In this document: piece after piece, positions 1-11,514 of the stretch
Layout of the letters: each line of letters opens with the position of its first letter
Numbering within the stretch: the stretch's first letter is position 1
Assembly (NCBI GenBank): GCA_026545765.1
Contig: CM048839.1
Coordinates: 42,578,677 to 42,642,676, forward strand
DNA length: 64,000 nucleotides
Origin: Plantago major
Taxonomy: Eukaryota; Streptophyta; Magnoliopsida; Lamiales; Plantaginaceae
Reading direction: 5' to 3'
Program-made: the position numbers and the translations under genes
Notes under the pieces: generated by a model
Databases searched by the model: none
Told to the model about the DNA's origin: nothing
The model's input: only the letters and a program-made list of their open reading frames with translations

Positions 1-199
1 ATGGAAACATGCAAAGTTATATATGTTAAAGTTTATAAATATATCAAAGCAATGGCCTGTAAATAAAACTGATCACAAAAGAAACTCACCGATAATTTGC
101 AGAAACCAGGCGGCTGCAGGAGAAAGGATCGGCTATATGTTTTAATCCGAGTAGGGTTTTTCTTTTGTTTTCGAAACTTATATAGTATATCAGAATGTC

Positions 200-422
200 T
201 TGAAAAAGATTTGTATTAGTGAGAGACTCGAGAGGTGGATTGATGTTGTTAAGTATATGTGTAATGTTTTAAACAATATCAGTAATGTTTTATGAGTGGA
301 CATTTTATATCATTTTTTATGTAATATATATCACCGATGTTATTAATAAAATCTATAATGTTTTCGGTTATAATTGTAATGTTTATCCGTCTTTTTTAAT
401 CTTTCTATAACACCGTCTCTCC
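200..422 (-). mobile_element. MITE of a local family (copy 1)
   Basis: About 220 bp, bounded by imperfect inverted ends of the form TTGAARGAGACG. It is an inverted copy of 2139-2363, sharing the tracts GTATTAGTGAGAGACTCGAG and AACACCGTCTCT. No coding capacity. The superfamily is not assigned because I could not fix a target-site duplication. Confidence 0.7.
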
Positions 423-696
423 AGAAACTTACTCCAAAAATTCCAGTAATAAATTCAGCCTATACATAATATGTCGAACTAGTGAAGATCGTAACACAAT
501 TATAGGAGCAAAATATTCAAATTATACTTTGGAACTTACATTGTTCGAATGTGCGAAGTTCTAGCTGCTTGGAGATAGGGTGTGCAGCTTATGTGCACAA
601 AAGTCACTTTCAAATGTACGTCTTTTTTCCTTTACCTTTAGCAGAAGTTTTTATACCAAAGTACATTTTAAAGCCTCTTTTTAACGAATTTATTAC

Positions 697-813
697 TTAG
701 GCTCTGTTATTTTCAAGTGAAAACTCATTCGATTCGATTAATTCGATTCGATTCGATTCATTCAAATCTTGATTCACTTTCTTGATTCGACTCTCTTAAG
801 TTCATTAAATTCA

Positions 814-865
<52 letters not shown>

Positions 866-1602
866 ATTATTATTATTATTATTATTATTATTATTTTATC
901 ATTTATTTACACAACCCATCCTTTGTACGAGGAAAATAAGAAAATTTATCAAATTGAGATATTTTCAACCTTTTTCTTTCTTTCTTTTTAACATGACTTT
1001 TAGTAGATCAATGAAATAAAAAGTATAGTTACGATTCGAATTACCCTTCTTTTCTACCGTAAAAGTTGAGTTAAGATAAGAACTACAGGAACCTGAGAGT
1101 ACCATTCAAACTGGTTCACATACTTTGTACGTACATCTCTAACAAAAAATCGACATGTTCTTTTATTTGAAGATATTAGAACAATAGAAGTAAACTCAGA
1201 AGCATACGTTGAGTTTTTTCTCAAACTTAATAAATAAAAAACAAGTTATACCAAACTAAAGTCAAACCAAACTCTACAAATTACGCACAAAAAAGTATAA
1301 AACAAAGCTATGTTAGTCAAATATACTTAATTTATTTTTATAATATAATTTTATTATATTCTTTTGTCGTGTAATTTGCGAGTAATCTGATCAACGTCCG
1401 GAAAAAGTCTCCTTACGAATTTATTAATGGACGGATGTAGTATTCATTATTATTAAAAATGGGACAAATGTAATTTCTTGATTCGTTTGATTTGATTCGT
1501 TTGATTTATTTCGTTTGATTTGATTCGATTCGTTCCATTGATTCGATTCAATTCAATTGATTCGATTCGATAAATTTCAAATTTGAAAAGAACAGAGCCT
1601 TA
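697..1602. mobile_element. PIF/Harbinger-like non-autonomous element, TSD TTA
   Basis: The element spans 700-1599, with ends GGCTCTGTT and AACAGAGCC, flanked on both sides by TTA (697-699 and 1600-1602). Subterminal DNA on both sides is made of ATTCGATTCGATT-type repeats in inverted arrangement. The interior is AT-rich and non-coding and holds an ATT microsatellite. A 3-bp TTA duplication with short inverted ends fits the PIF/Harbinger (Tourist-like) superfamily. Shorter relatives lie at 9057, 9602 and 29736. Confidence 0.8.
814..894. repeat. (ATT)n microsatellite
   Basis: About 80 bp of ATT/TTA repeats with a single interruption (ATAATTATT) near 862, lying inside the PIF/Harbinger-like element. 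Confidence 0.95.
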
Positions 1603-2138
1603 GTTGTCTTGAAAGACTAAGTGACCGTTTCTGCCTTTTGAGAGACTATATTCAACAGGTAACAATCTTCAGTAGGTAGTTTGGTCAACCTACTTTGTCT
1701 TACAATTTTTTTTTCTTAACCAAGTAACTACTGAGGTACCACTTGCTGAAAAATGTCTTCTATATCTTAGATAACTTATTCAGTTATACTAAGTCTTCAG
1801 TGACTTGTCATCTCAGCATCGTATGGTCGCAACGTCAAACCGCAAGTCTTCAGCAGGTTGATAAAAAATAAACTACATGATCTTGAAAAAGCTAACACTT
1901 ATACAAATCACTAACTATCAGTCAAGTAGGTTCCTCTTTTACAATGCACAAGCTAAAAAGTTTCCTAAGGACTAAGAGTACTACTAACTTGATGAGACTA
2001 AAGATGTAAGAACCCATACTTTTATTTTAATTCTATTTATAGTTTATTTTATTTTTATAGTGGACTGGGCTTAGTAATATTTTTAAAATTAATTTTCATA
2101 TTTTTGGGCCCGAATCCATATATACTATGAGTAATTCT
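1603..2138. other. Non-coding AT-rich interval
   Basis: No ORF, RNA gene or terminal repeat is recognisable. It contains short CTTCAG-type words but no clear structure. Confidence 0.5.
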
Positions 2139-2363
2139 TTGAAGAGACGGTGTTATAGAAAGACCAAAAAAGACGGACAAACATTACAGTTGTAGCCGAA
2201 AACATTACAGATTTTATTAAAAACATCGGTGATATATATTACATAAACAATGATATAAAATGTTCACTCATAAAACATTACTGATATTGTTTAAAACAAT
2301 ACACATATACTTAACAACATCAATCCGTCTCTCGAGTCTCTCACTAATACACGTCTCTTTCAA
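2139..2363 (+). mobile_element. MITE of a local family (copy 2)
   Basis: This is the best-preserved copy of the 220-bp family. It begins TTGAAGAGACGG and ends CGTCTCTTTCAA, an imperfect inverted pair. It is homologous along its length to the inverted copy at 200-422 and to the split copy at 2529-3796. Confidence 0.75.
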
Positions 2364-2528
2364 CACATTGTGACAACTTATAAGTGCTAGTATTTTAATA
2401 TATTCATTAGTTGTAATCAACATTAGAAGAGGCAGGATGACAAATATCTATTCCAGAGTTTGTGAATCCGTCGTGTTCTTGATAATTAGTTTGACACTTA
2501 GCTTGCAAAATTTCACTAATATTTGGTG

Positions 2529-3796
2529 ATACGGTGTTATAGAAAGATTAAAAAAGACGGACAAACATTACTGTAATAGTCGAAAATATTACATGTCTTT
2601 TTATGTCTTATTAAGAACATCGATGATATACATATCAACGAACATTTCCAGATATATTACTCAAAAGAACCGGCACAATACGCCAAATCAATTAGAATTA
2701 AGAAAATTATGTCCATATTGTTACAAACATATGATTCATGGGGAAATAAAGAAATAGATTGACCCAATATGTCTTATCCTTTCCTTTCAAGTGGAAAAAT
2801 GACATTATATAGAACATATTTGAATAAAGGGGGTTATTACATATATCCCCTGTTAGATAGGGTCATTGCATTTAAGCATCAGTTAGTTCAACAATAACAA
2901 ATAAATGACAATTAGAGTATTTCTATTACATGTAAGTCCAAAAGTCAAACAAATTTAAAGTGTTGCCAAACATAACCCTTCACAAGTTTTTACTGGAAAT
3001 TGCAAATTTGACCCTAACTTATAACAAATTATATATTTTCTCCAAAATTAAATTAATTTACAACCCTTGGGCCAAATTAGTTTACAACTTATGGGCTAAC
3101 TAGAAATTTAAATAAAAGATTTTTAAAAAAAAAAGAGAAAAGGAAAAATTAAAACTCCGGTGAGCAGACTCGTCGAGCAGTCTGCTCAAGTCTGACCGAG
3201 TCATTAAACAGCTCTCCGATCGGAGTCTATACCTCAATCTGGAGCTATCAGGCGACTCGAGTCGTTTCACATAGCTTCAACGAGTTTCCGATCATATTTT
3301 TTCTTTTTTTTTTTGTTAATTTTCAATAAACTTCCAGTTACGTTCAATTTGGCCCTAAATTTGTTTCTGATTTTGCAATTAAGTCCATAAATTATTTAGA
3401 AAGTTTAATTCATGTTATTAAACAATAAATTAGGTACTGAACAAAAAATATTGGAAGATAAAGGACTTAAGTTGAATTAGAAAGACATGAGGGATATCTT
3501 TTCAAATTGACAAAATAAGGCCATGTTTGGCATCCATCCTTTGGTCAACGAAAATGGACCTATATGTAGTTGTTGAACTAACTGGTACCCAAGTGTAATT
3601 AGAATATCTAAGAGGGATACTGGATGAAATTCACTTTTGAATAAAAAAGAATCCAACTTTGGGGGGTTAAAATGATACATAAAAAATGATATAAAATGTT
3701 TATTCATAAAACATTACTGATATAGTTTAAAACATTACACATATACTTAAGAATATCAATCCGTCTCTCAGGTCTCTCACTAATAATCGTCTCTTT
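2529..3796 (+). mobile_element. MITE of a local family (copy 3), split by a 1-kb insertion
   Basis: The left part (2529-2633) and right part (3675-3796) align to consecutive parts of copy 2. Between them lies foreign DNA at 2634-3674. The hexamer ATACAT occurs at both junctions (2628-2633 and 3675-3680), as expected for target-site duplication. Confidence 0.7.
2634..3674. mobile_element. Unclassified 1.04-kb insertion inside MITE copy 3
   Basis: This sequence interrupts the MITE and is flanked by ATACAT on both sides. It carries no credible ORF, no poly-A tail and no TG/CA termini. A GC-richer patch near 3150-3290 holds several CAGTCTGCTC/CGAGTC-type words. The duplication of 5-6 bp could fit a degenerate solo LTR, but I cannot classify it. 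Confidence 0.45.
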
Positions 3797-3973
3797 AAAG
3801 ACTTTGTGTGCCAAACAAACTTTAAGCTTGATTTATCATATTGCTCATGAGTTGATTGCAACACTCTGCCGTATTTTATTTGAGTCCTCTACTGGATGAA
3901 GGATGAATGTATGGGGTTTTGTTAAACTTGTAACTTATACTATCTTTCGTACTTTATGCTTGAGATTCTTATA

Positions 3974-4170
3974 CTCCTCCGTTCCAAATAAATCTTTTCA
4001 TTTTACTATTTTATGGTCAACTGTTTTCGACTTTGACCGTAAATTAAATTTTTGTGATATGATTTTATTAAATTATTTACTATTATAGTTTAAGAGTAAT
4101 TCACGGTCAAAATCGAAGACAGTTGATCGGTCAAAGTCAAAATGAAAATATTTCTTTGAAACGGATGGAG
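3974..4170. mobile_element. Stowaway-type MITE, TSD TA
   Basis: 197 bp between TA dinucleotides (3972-3973 and 4171-4172). The ends are CTCCGTTCCAAA-like and TTTGAAACGGATGGAG, the typical CTCC(C)TCCGT Stowaway terminus. The arms are complementary over much of the length (GGTCAACTG ... CAGTTGATC). Confidence 0.85.
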
Positions 4171-4278
4171 TATTATTTTATGTTGTATTTTTAGTTTCTT
4201 ATTGTTCAGTTTTTATTTGATTGACAGATCTGTTGGTTATGTTTTTAAGCTGTACATGTTCTGTTTCGAGGCGTAGAC

Positions 4279-4485
4279 ATGAGTGGTGTTAATGGCAACC
4301 ACAGTATCAGGAATGGAACTAACCTACCAAGACGAAGCTCCCCTTGGAGAAAAGCCCGAGTGAAAATGTTCAGCACTGGTTCTAGTTCTACCATCGACCG
4401 GGCTGCTCGATTCAAGAAGATGAGTGAATGTGTTGTGTGGCTTCACCAACTTTTGAAATGTCCTTTTCATAATATTTTGTTTTGA
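4279..4485 (+). CDS. Short ORF of unknown function
   Basis: A 68-codon ATG-to-stop frame in otherwise non-coding DNA. The first 45 residues have non-random, basic, Ser-rich composition (LPRRSSPWRKARVKM, RAARFKKM), which looks more like coding sequence than its surroundings; the last 20 residues look like read-through. I do not recognise a family. A promoter and splice sites are not evident. It could be one exon of a decayed gene or chance. Confidence 0.2.
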   Translation: MSGVNGNHSIRNGTNLPRRSSPWRKARVKMFSTGSSSTIDRAARFKKMSECVVWLHQLLKCPFHNILF

Positions 4486-5204
4486 TGAATGTTGGATTTA
4501 AAACTGGATGAATGTATTTATCTAGATGGTTGGAATCATATATTACAGTATTTATTAAAAGAAATAATATAACCAAATACTAATCGCGTGGAGATAGTGC
4601 GATTTTTACTCAATCACATCCACCAAAGTACAATTCTACTCAGAACTGTGAAAAACTCCACCCTCACCAGCTCGCGCGTGTAACAAACGAGGATAGCCTT
4701 AACCGTCCGATTCCATACCCATACTCAGCTCACTAATTTCTTCTCTTTCCCCTTTCTCCCTCTAACAACAACAGCTCATTCTCACAACAAAAATTCACCA
4801 GCAGACCTCTACCCGACGCTCAGATATTTTCAGTATCACCGTAAATTGGACGGGAACCACTGTCTGCAACTGCACCGGTTGGACTTCCGATTGAGGACCC
4901 AATTTGCTGCTTTGCGTTGTCGATTGATTTGCTGGTTTGAGTGGTTGATTGCATCGTTGCCATATGCAATGACGTCTCTGTGTTGAACAAACACCACCAC
5001 CGATTTGACCGGATCTGATAGCAAGAAGATGGAAAGAAGCAGGGTGTTTTGAAGAGAAACTGATTATTGCTTTTCTATATGGCTTAATGTGATTGTTGAA
5101 ACGTGGAAACATGGATTGATTAGTAACCATTCCAAATTCAGTACTATTTGGTGATGCCCATATTATTGATAAACAAGCATTTTGATTATGGTTATGAATT
5201 ATTA
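4486..5204. other. Intergenic interval with a less AT-rich patch
   Basis: From about 4640 to 5050 the base composition is more balanced and CT-rich, resembling a 5' leader (TTCTCTTTCCCCTTTCTCCC). No credible ORF follows on the plus strand, and the minus-strand frames are unconvincing. It may be a decayed gene start. Confidence 0.3.
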
Positions 5205-5449
5205 CTCCTTCTCGAAAATAGTTTTTTACTATGACTTTTTGCAGTTAAACTTTTTCGATTTTGTCCATGAATTAATCTTAAACCGCAAATGTTCAATTGA
5301 ATCATATAATGAAAATTTAGTCCCTAAAGTTTCATTATACAAAAATATTGAACATTTTACATTTGCGGTTTAGATTAATTCGATGTCAAAGTTGAAAAAG
5401 TTTGGCTACAAAAAGTCAAAGTGGAAAGCTATTTCCGGAACGGAGAAAG
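5205..5449. mobile_element. Stowaway-type MITE, TSD TA
   Basis: 245 bp between TA dinucleotides (5203-5204, 5450-5451). The ends are CTCCTTCTCGAAAATAG and CTATTTCCGGAACGGAGAAAG, with long complementary arms meeting near 5320. It is the same family as 26748-27002 (shared words AAACCGCAAATGT and TTGACTTTTTG). Confidence 0.85.
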
Positions 5450-5483
5450 TATGATATATTATAAATCTAGAATTTTAAATATA

Positions 5484-5661
5484 TACAGTAAAAACCCCAT
5501 AAAAGAATACTCTATAAAGGAATAAACTCTCTATAATAATAAAAATTTACGGTCTCAACTTGTGTATAAACGCTTTAAAAAAAACTCTATTTAGGAATAA
5601 ACTCTTTATAAGAATATTTTTTGCCGGTACCAACGATATTACTGTATAGAGTTTTTACTAT
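5484..5661 (+). mobile_element. MITE with AGTAAAAAC ends (copy A)
   Basis: About 178 bp, ending in inverted ACAGTAAAAAC and GTTTTTACT. It is strongly similar to the inverted copy at 35728-35909 (shared TACTCTATAA, TTTACGGTC, AACTCTATTT, ACCAACGATATTAC). The exact target duplication is hidden by flanking TATA. Confidence 0.7.
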
Positions 5662-5909
5662 ATATCATTTTCTGAACATTTCCGAGACATATCATTAAAT
5701 TGAGAATTCGAAATCTATATTTTAATCCATAATTACTACAAATGATCACCTCTTCCATGTTACTAAACTAAGGAGGCATTGGTATCAATAGAATTAGCAT
5801 AAGACACTTCACCAATATCTCCATAAAATAAATTTGCACATCTTGGGACGTCCATTTAAACAAAACATACAGATTATATACTTCACACGCGTAATCGGAA
5901 TTTCTAGTG

Positions 5910-5910
<1 letters not shown>

Positions 5911-5988
<78 letters not shown>
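5911..5988. repeat. (TA)39 microsatellite
   Basis: Perfect TA repeat of 78 bp. Confidence 0.98.
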
Positions 5989-5992
<4 letters not shown>

Positions 5993-6312
5993 TGGACAAC
6001 TATTAGAGTTGTGCAATTGAATACTTAATTTAAGTTAAATTGAACTCATTTATAATATACATGTAAATTAGACTTTAATTACAAAAAACAATCTGTTTTA
6101 TTAAATTATATTACAAGCCCTAATTCAACTTCAACAAAATCAATGCATCATAACAAAAACCAATCTTCCTTCTCCAATTAAATTTTAAACACTAATTCAA
6201 CACAACAAAGTCAATTCATCATAAGAAAAAACCAATATGTCTTTTCCAATTAAATTTTAAACGCTAATTCAACCCAAAAAAATCAATTCATTAAAAACAA
6301 ACGATCAATTGA
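5989..6312. other. Non-coding AT-rich interval with a weak internal repeat
   Basis: The phrase CCAATTAAATTTTAAAC followed by (A/G)CTAATTCAAC occurs twice about 70 bp apart (near 6175 and 6245). No gene is visible. Confidence 0.5.
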
Positions 6313-6971
6313 CACTAACTACTCAAACACTAATTCAAATTGAAAAGGACAATCCATTATCAGAAACAACGATATTGCTTGTCTAGCTTCATATACGTCT
6401 TCTATAACTATAGCTATGTGCCACAATAACACGCGTAATGTGTTCTTACGTTCTAGTTTTAAAGAAATGGAGCATTTAGATTGTATTTCACTATTTTGTT
6501 GATTTTCAGAATGATCACTTTTAGTGAAATAGAGCATTTTTCTATTAAATTTTGTTTAGGATGAGGCAAAGCTATTTGTAGTGAGTTGGGAATGCTACTG
6601 TCACGATTTTCATTTGTCTTTATAGGTAGTAAACAAAATGTTGAATTTATGTGACGAAACGTTTTTTGTCTGCTGAAGCAGTAGTAGACTTGGCTTTATT
6701 GTGACGCAAGTGTCCTGCAGTGATGAATTTAAGCTTTATAGAGACGAAAAAATATGTCACATCAGCTTGAATTTATTGGGACGAAAATATTTGTAACGAG
6801 AAATTGCTACATATTGGGACAAAATATCTGTTTTGTAACTATCAACCTATGGCGACGCATATTAGGGACAATGTCGGGTGACGAAAGTTATGTCACGATA
6901 GACTCTCGTGACAAATTACACATCTATTGTGATGAAAGTTTTTGTCACTAGAAATCCTTTTTTTGTAGTGT
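6313..6971 (+). mobile_element. CACTA-type element, 3' end clear, left end tentative
   Basis: The right terminus TTTTTTTGTAGTG at 6971 is the signature end of CACTA (En/Spm) transposons. It is preceded by a subterminal array (about 6600-6950) of GTGACGAAA/GGGACGAAA words in both orientations. A possible left end CACTA at 6313 is preceded by TGA, and TGA also follows the right end, but the left inverted repeat is weak. No transposase frame. Confidence 0.6.
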
Positions 6972-7202
6972 GAGTGGCACAGTGGCTTTCGCCAGGCTTG
7001 GTCGAGGCGGGTCACTCGACCCAGCTCGACTTGCCATCGACTCTGAATTAGTAGTGTGACGCGGAAAAAAAATTAATATAGTCAGTATACATTACCTACC
7101 CACAAGAATAACAAACTTTGTATGTAGCAGATTGGATGAGTATATCCATATTTACCTTTAGTGTATGGGTTCAACACCCATCTTCATCACTTTTTCCTTT
7201 TG

Positions 7203-7318
7203 ATTTAAGCATATTTTTCTCTCTCATTTTAGCTTCACTTTTCTTTGGTTTTTTCTTTTTATTTTAGGCATATTTTTCTTTCTCATTTTAGCTTCACATT
7301 CCTTTTATTTTTCTTTAT
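7203..7318. repeat. Imperfect tandem duplication, about 60 bp unit
   Basis: Two adjacent units share AGCATATTTTTCT-like starts and CTCATTTTAGCTTCAC. Confidence 0.7.
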
Positions 7319-8092
7319 TTTTCAAAAATACATAGTTTTCTCAAGATATCAAATAATATTCGTCCATAGTCACCTTATAATATATCATAACAAATTTATG
7401 AATACATAAAAAAATATTAATTTTAAATATACTTATTGTTACGCAATATCAATGAGTAAATGATTATATATATATATATACTTGTAGAATATATTAATAT
7501 GACAATAATATTTTAGTTATAAAAATTGTAAATTAAGATTCGACCTATCTGAAATATGCTTCTGGATTCGCCATTGGAGTGGCATATGGTGAATATTTCA
7601 TGTGTACAAGAAATGGTTGCGAGTACGCTAGGCTAGCTACCTGGGTATTTCAGAGGCAATTTGGCCATATGAGCGGGGATAATTGCGAAGAGTTGTAATT
7701 AATCAACAAAATCATTATTATGTTAGAGCACTTGCAATTTATGGAAGATTTTTTATGGGTTTTTTACGCTTTAAAAGCTTAAAAGGTGATTTAAATGCGT
7801 GATTTTTATGAGCTACTAACTTGTAATCCATGGAGAAGCGTTTGTTGTAGTAGTTACATTTTGAAACATGTACTATTGGAAGTGTTAAATCAACAAGTGT
7901 TCAATCAATTATTTACAAAATCTAAAAAAAAAAAATACTAAAACCATATTTAAAATCTCAACCATTGTGATTGGTCTTAAAAACAACAACCTACATTTGC
8001 TCAGTGTGAAGATAAGTATGAGAACTTCAATTAATCAATTTATTTATGACCGTTTATGGATGTTAAATTAAAGCAAAATTATTAGTCAGAAT
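7319..8092. other. Non-coding interval with one coding-like patch
   Basis: Mostly AT-rich. On the plus strand 7563-7700 has an open frame of about 45 codons ending in TAA, with balanced composition (e.g. GEYFMCTRNGCEYARLA), unlike its flanks. It has no start, promoter or recognisable family and may be an exon fragment. Confidence 0.25.
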
Positions 8093-8164
8093 GCCCCTAT
8101 AGCTCAGTGGTAGAGCGCCAGTCTTGTAAACTGGAGGTCTGTAGTTCGATCCTGCATTGGGGCA
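8093..8164 (+). tRNA. tRNA-Thr (anticodon UGU)
   Basis: A 72-nt cloverleaf. The D-arm is GCTC-AGTGGTA-GAGC, the anticodon arm CCAGT-CTTGTAA-ACTGG with anticodon TGT reading ACA, the T-arm TGTAG-TTCGATC-CTGCA. The acceptor pairs GCCCCTA with TTGGGGC, leaving one T:T mismatch at the sixth pair. The A box (TAGCTCAGTGG) and B box (GTTCGATCC) for RNA polymerase III are intact. No CCA is encoded and there is no intron, as usual for a plant nuclear gene. The expected T-run terminator is weak: only TTT about 18 nt downstream. An organelle-derived copy is less likely because the promoter boxes are well kept. Confidence 0.93.
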
Positions 8165-8206
8165 CTCTAATTGTATTAATTTAAGTATCTTCGATTCTAA
8201 CAAAAT

Positions 8207-8625
8207 GAAATTTTGTTAAAATTTAAAGTTTTTACTTTAGACAGTGAATTTGTCGTTTATTCTCTTCATAATATGAATGCAATGCTTAAAAAAATGTAAT
8301 TTTGTACCTTTTGAAAATAAAAAAATTATTTTTATGTTATTTTATTTTACAACTTTTGTGACATTCTTTAAAGAAAACAGGTAACTGCAAAAATTAAAGT
8401 AGAAAAGCAAAATTGAAAATTTGTTAAAATTTAAAGTTTTTACTTTACACAGTGAATTTGTCGTTTATTCTCTTCATAATATGAATGCAATGCTTAAAAA
8501 AATGTAATTTTGTACCTTTTGAAAATAAAAAAAAAATTATTTTTATGTTGTTTTATATTACAACTTTTGTGACAAATTCTTTAAAGAAAACAGGTAACTG
8601 CAAAAATTAAAGTAGAAAGGCAAAC
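8207..8625. repeat. Tandem duplication, 208-bp period, two units
   Basis: 8207-8415 and 8415-8625 are nearly identical (TTGTTAAAATTTAAAGTT, CAGTGAATTTGTCG, AACAGGTAACTGCAAAA in both). The differences are small indels in A-runs and a few substitutions. Non-coding. It starts about 40 bp downstream of the tRNA but does not include it. Confidence 0.93.
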
Positions 8626-9056
8626 CAATAGTTGCTTCTAACTACTTTAAGCATGCAGTAGCTTTCTTAAAATTAAAATCAACTGACTAAATTAATTTTT
8701 CAAACACTAAAGCTTCTGATTTACAAACTTCAAGCTGATTTTTAGATAATATATCAAATACTACTAAATTTTATTTAAAATCTACTTTAATCAATTTTTA
8801 GCAAAAGCAAGTGAATTAGTAAAAGCATTTGTAAACATATAGTTAGTCAATTTAATCATTTAATGTATTGTTTAATGGGAACTATTTTATCTTAATTCGA
8901 TGGTGAAACTTATATTTTTTATGGCCTCTACTTTGGCCCAATGGTGGTGGGGTAATTTTTATTGAGTATATATCTTCTTAAATTGTTAAACGAGAAATCA
9001 ATAGGAGGCTGACATTTGACCTACGGATTCCATTGTGGGACAATTGTAAATAGTAA
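8626..9056. other. Non-coding AT-rich interval
   Basis: No gene, repeat or RNA signal seen. Confidence 0.5.
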
Positions 9057-9182
9057 TTCTCACTTATTTTCAACCGAAAACTCATTCAGTTCAGTTTTGT
9101 TCTCATCTGTTATGCTTAGTTATATTTTATACTACAATTCAGTTCAGTTCAGAAAATTACAGTTGAAAAGAACAGAACCTAA
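9054..9182. mobile_element. PIF/Harbinger-like MITE, TSD TAA
   Basis: The element is 9057-9179 with TAA on both sides. The right end AGAACAGAACC is well kept and the left end is mutated (TTCTCACTTATTTTCAAC). The core has inverted TTCAGTTCAG words around AGTTATATTTTATACT, as in the copies at 9602 and 29736. Confidence 0.75.
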
Positions 9183-9598
9183 GTAGTGATACCATTGGTT
9201 TGATGAATGATTTTAACCCTATGATCAAATTTTCCATTTGTATATGTGTATAATAAAAGTGGTGATTTATGCAAGTAAAGAGACATGCCATATAGGCATA
9301 TATGATGTGGCATGTATCTTAAAATTTAAGGCAATAAAGATCTTAGGAATTTCCTTCATAAATTTCAGGGAATTTCCTTCATATTGAACTGGCTGTCCGG
9401 AGATTCTCATATTGAGCTTTGCATATGATTGCATGTGTTTCTACAAAGCTTCAAATGGGTCACTCCAGACTTAACAATTTAAATTGGTTGCTAGAGCGTC
9501 TGGTCGGTTGATTTGCTGGGAAAAATCTTGCATCCTATTTTCAAAATATATCCCGGTTCATCGGAAGCAAGCTATCATTGAATTGTTAGGCGTAGCTA
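9183..9598. other. Non-coding interval between two MITEs
   Basis: No ORF of note. GGAATTTCCTTCAT is repeated near 9348 and 9368. Confidence 0.5.
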
Positions 9599-9722
9599 TT
9601 AGGCCATGTTCTCTTCAACTGAAAACTCATTCAGTTCAGTTCAGTTCTGCTTAGTTATATTTTAGACTACAATTCAGTTCAGTTCAGTTCAGAAAATTGC
9701 AGTTGAAGAGAACAGAGGCTTA
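9599..9722. mobile_element. PIF/Harbinger-like MITE, TSD TTA
   Basis: The element is 9602-9719 (118 bp) with TTA on both sides (9599-9601, 9720-9722). The ends GGCCATGTTCTCTTCAACTG and AGTTGAAGAGAACAGAGGC are near-perfect inverted repeats. The core carries repeated TTCAGTTCAG in inverted orientation. Confidence 0.9.
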
Positions 9723-9814
9723 ATAAACGCAAAGATAAGTATATGAAACTTACTTTTTTGTTTGGCAGGAAGAAAGCATATTTTTTAGAAGATCTTATCT
9801 CCAAAATAACCTAT

Positions 9815-11514
9815 TGATGTGCATTCAGAGATTTTAATTTCGTTGTAGAACCTGTAATCTCTAAATACAATCAAAGATTAAATTTATATTTATCGAAAGC
9901 TCACTAACACAATAATAGTGGTAAGTTAACTCAGGATGTCGTTCTCCACGGACACTTAGCATAGTAACAAACAAGTAACGATTTGATTCCGCGTGCAGAC
10001 ATCAAACAGATTAAAGTAAACAGATTGTATGTAAACAGAAGATTAAAGTATACAGATTAAATACAGACATATGAAATCGATGATGTTGATTGAAGTAAAG
10101 GATCCCCGACCTCCCTTTAGCTATGCTACTCCCAACTTCCTAGTTAATATCCTACGCGATTACCTCTAACGACAGCAGGGCATAATACTAAATACAGAGA
10201 CGCAGTCAATACCAGTACCCCTACTCAGTTTAATGAAATTACAGTGTCACTCAGCAGAACATCACACCACGAAGGATGTATAGAGTTGTATAACCATGAT
10301 TTACGTCTAAGAACTATTCCATTAATTAACACGGCATATAAAGAATTAGCACAGCAAAGTTTCGGCAGTTCGCCTTTACAAAAGAAAGTTAGCTACTCAT
10401 AGTATTCCACAATAAACTAAAATCGAACTCCCAGAAAAGAGAAAGAAGAAATCAAAATCTTCCTTGGAAGAAGAAGTCGAAATCAGACAAGAAGAAAATG
10501 AAAAGAAAAGCTTAGTCTTTGATGTCTTCGTACAGTTGCTAGGGTTTCCTCCTTCTGAAGCTGTTCTTCGATCTCTATGCCTGTAGATGTCGATCCTGAG
10601 CTGCTTTAGGGATGGGGTTTCACTTCCCCGAGCACTGGTTCTCTCTCAAGACAGCTACTTTTGGGGTTTCACTTCTCCGAGGACTGGTCGTCCTCTCTTT
10701 CGAGGGCTTGCTTTGTGAGCGGTGTAGAATTATGAGACCCCTGAGGTCTTATTTATAGTTGAATTTTCGTGCTCTAGATATCCTTGGCCAGCAAGAAAAG
10801 TTAAAAGGCAGGCTAAGGCCTGACGGACCGAAAAAAGGCTGTCTGGCCCAAATGTTAGTTGTTTCACCGTCCGTACTAATTTCGGACCTCTAAACTTCGT
10901 TTTATCGGAAAGTGATTGGCAGAAAAGTTTTAGAATCTTCAATAATCTTTCCATCCATATGTCATGATCTTGAATCGGACTTCTAGAACTCCGTGTACAT
11001 CCAAAACAGTGCCCCTTGGTCGACTTCTCCAAGATTATATATACAGATTTTCTTCGTTCTCCGATTTCGAGCCTCTTGAAAACTGTCCTTCTTCAGCATC
11101 TCATGTGGATTCGAGATCTTCGCAACGGTAGGTGTCACAACCTCATCGGACTTCTCTAGCACCAAGTAGAATTGTCATGCTTCCTTACTTTCCTCGGTTT
11201 TGCACTTTTTGAACAAGTCTTCTACAAAGTTGTAGCATCTTTAATTACCCTTGCGTTGGTTGGTCGTATGACATGTTTTGACTCCTCGAACTTCGTGCAA
11301 CGGCGAATCTAGCGTATTTGCTTAACTTTCTCGACTTCGCAAAATTATGTCGTTTTGGTGCCTGAAATCGTGTAATTCCTCAAAAACGCGATCATGACCT
11401 ACAGAAAACACGCGAAGTTGGTAATTGAACATAAAACGATACAAATATTGCATCTAACGCAAAAAATGAGGGTCTAAAAGCATGCCATATCGCACATTTC
11501 ATTGTCACACATCA
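9815..11514 (-). repeat. 3' LTR of the gag-only Gypsy element
   Basis: Bounded by TGATG ... CATCA. On the minus strand it begins TGATGTGTGACAATG and ends TGCACATCA. A TATA box (minus TATAAATA, plus 10750-10757) precedes the presumed transcription start. It differs from the partner LTR by scattered substitutions and indels, so the insertion is not recent. Confidence 0.9.

Noticed and set aside
4795-5130. 111-codon minus-strand frame
   Set aside because: Region is less AT-rich, so open frames arise by chance; no motif, start context or splice signal supports it.
5768-6016. 82-codon minus-strand frame
   Set aside because: It consists largely of the (TA)39 microsatellite read as alternating Tyr-Ile; not a gene.
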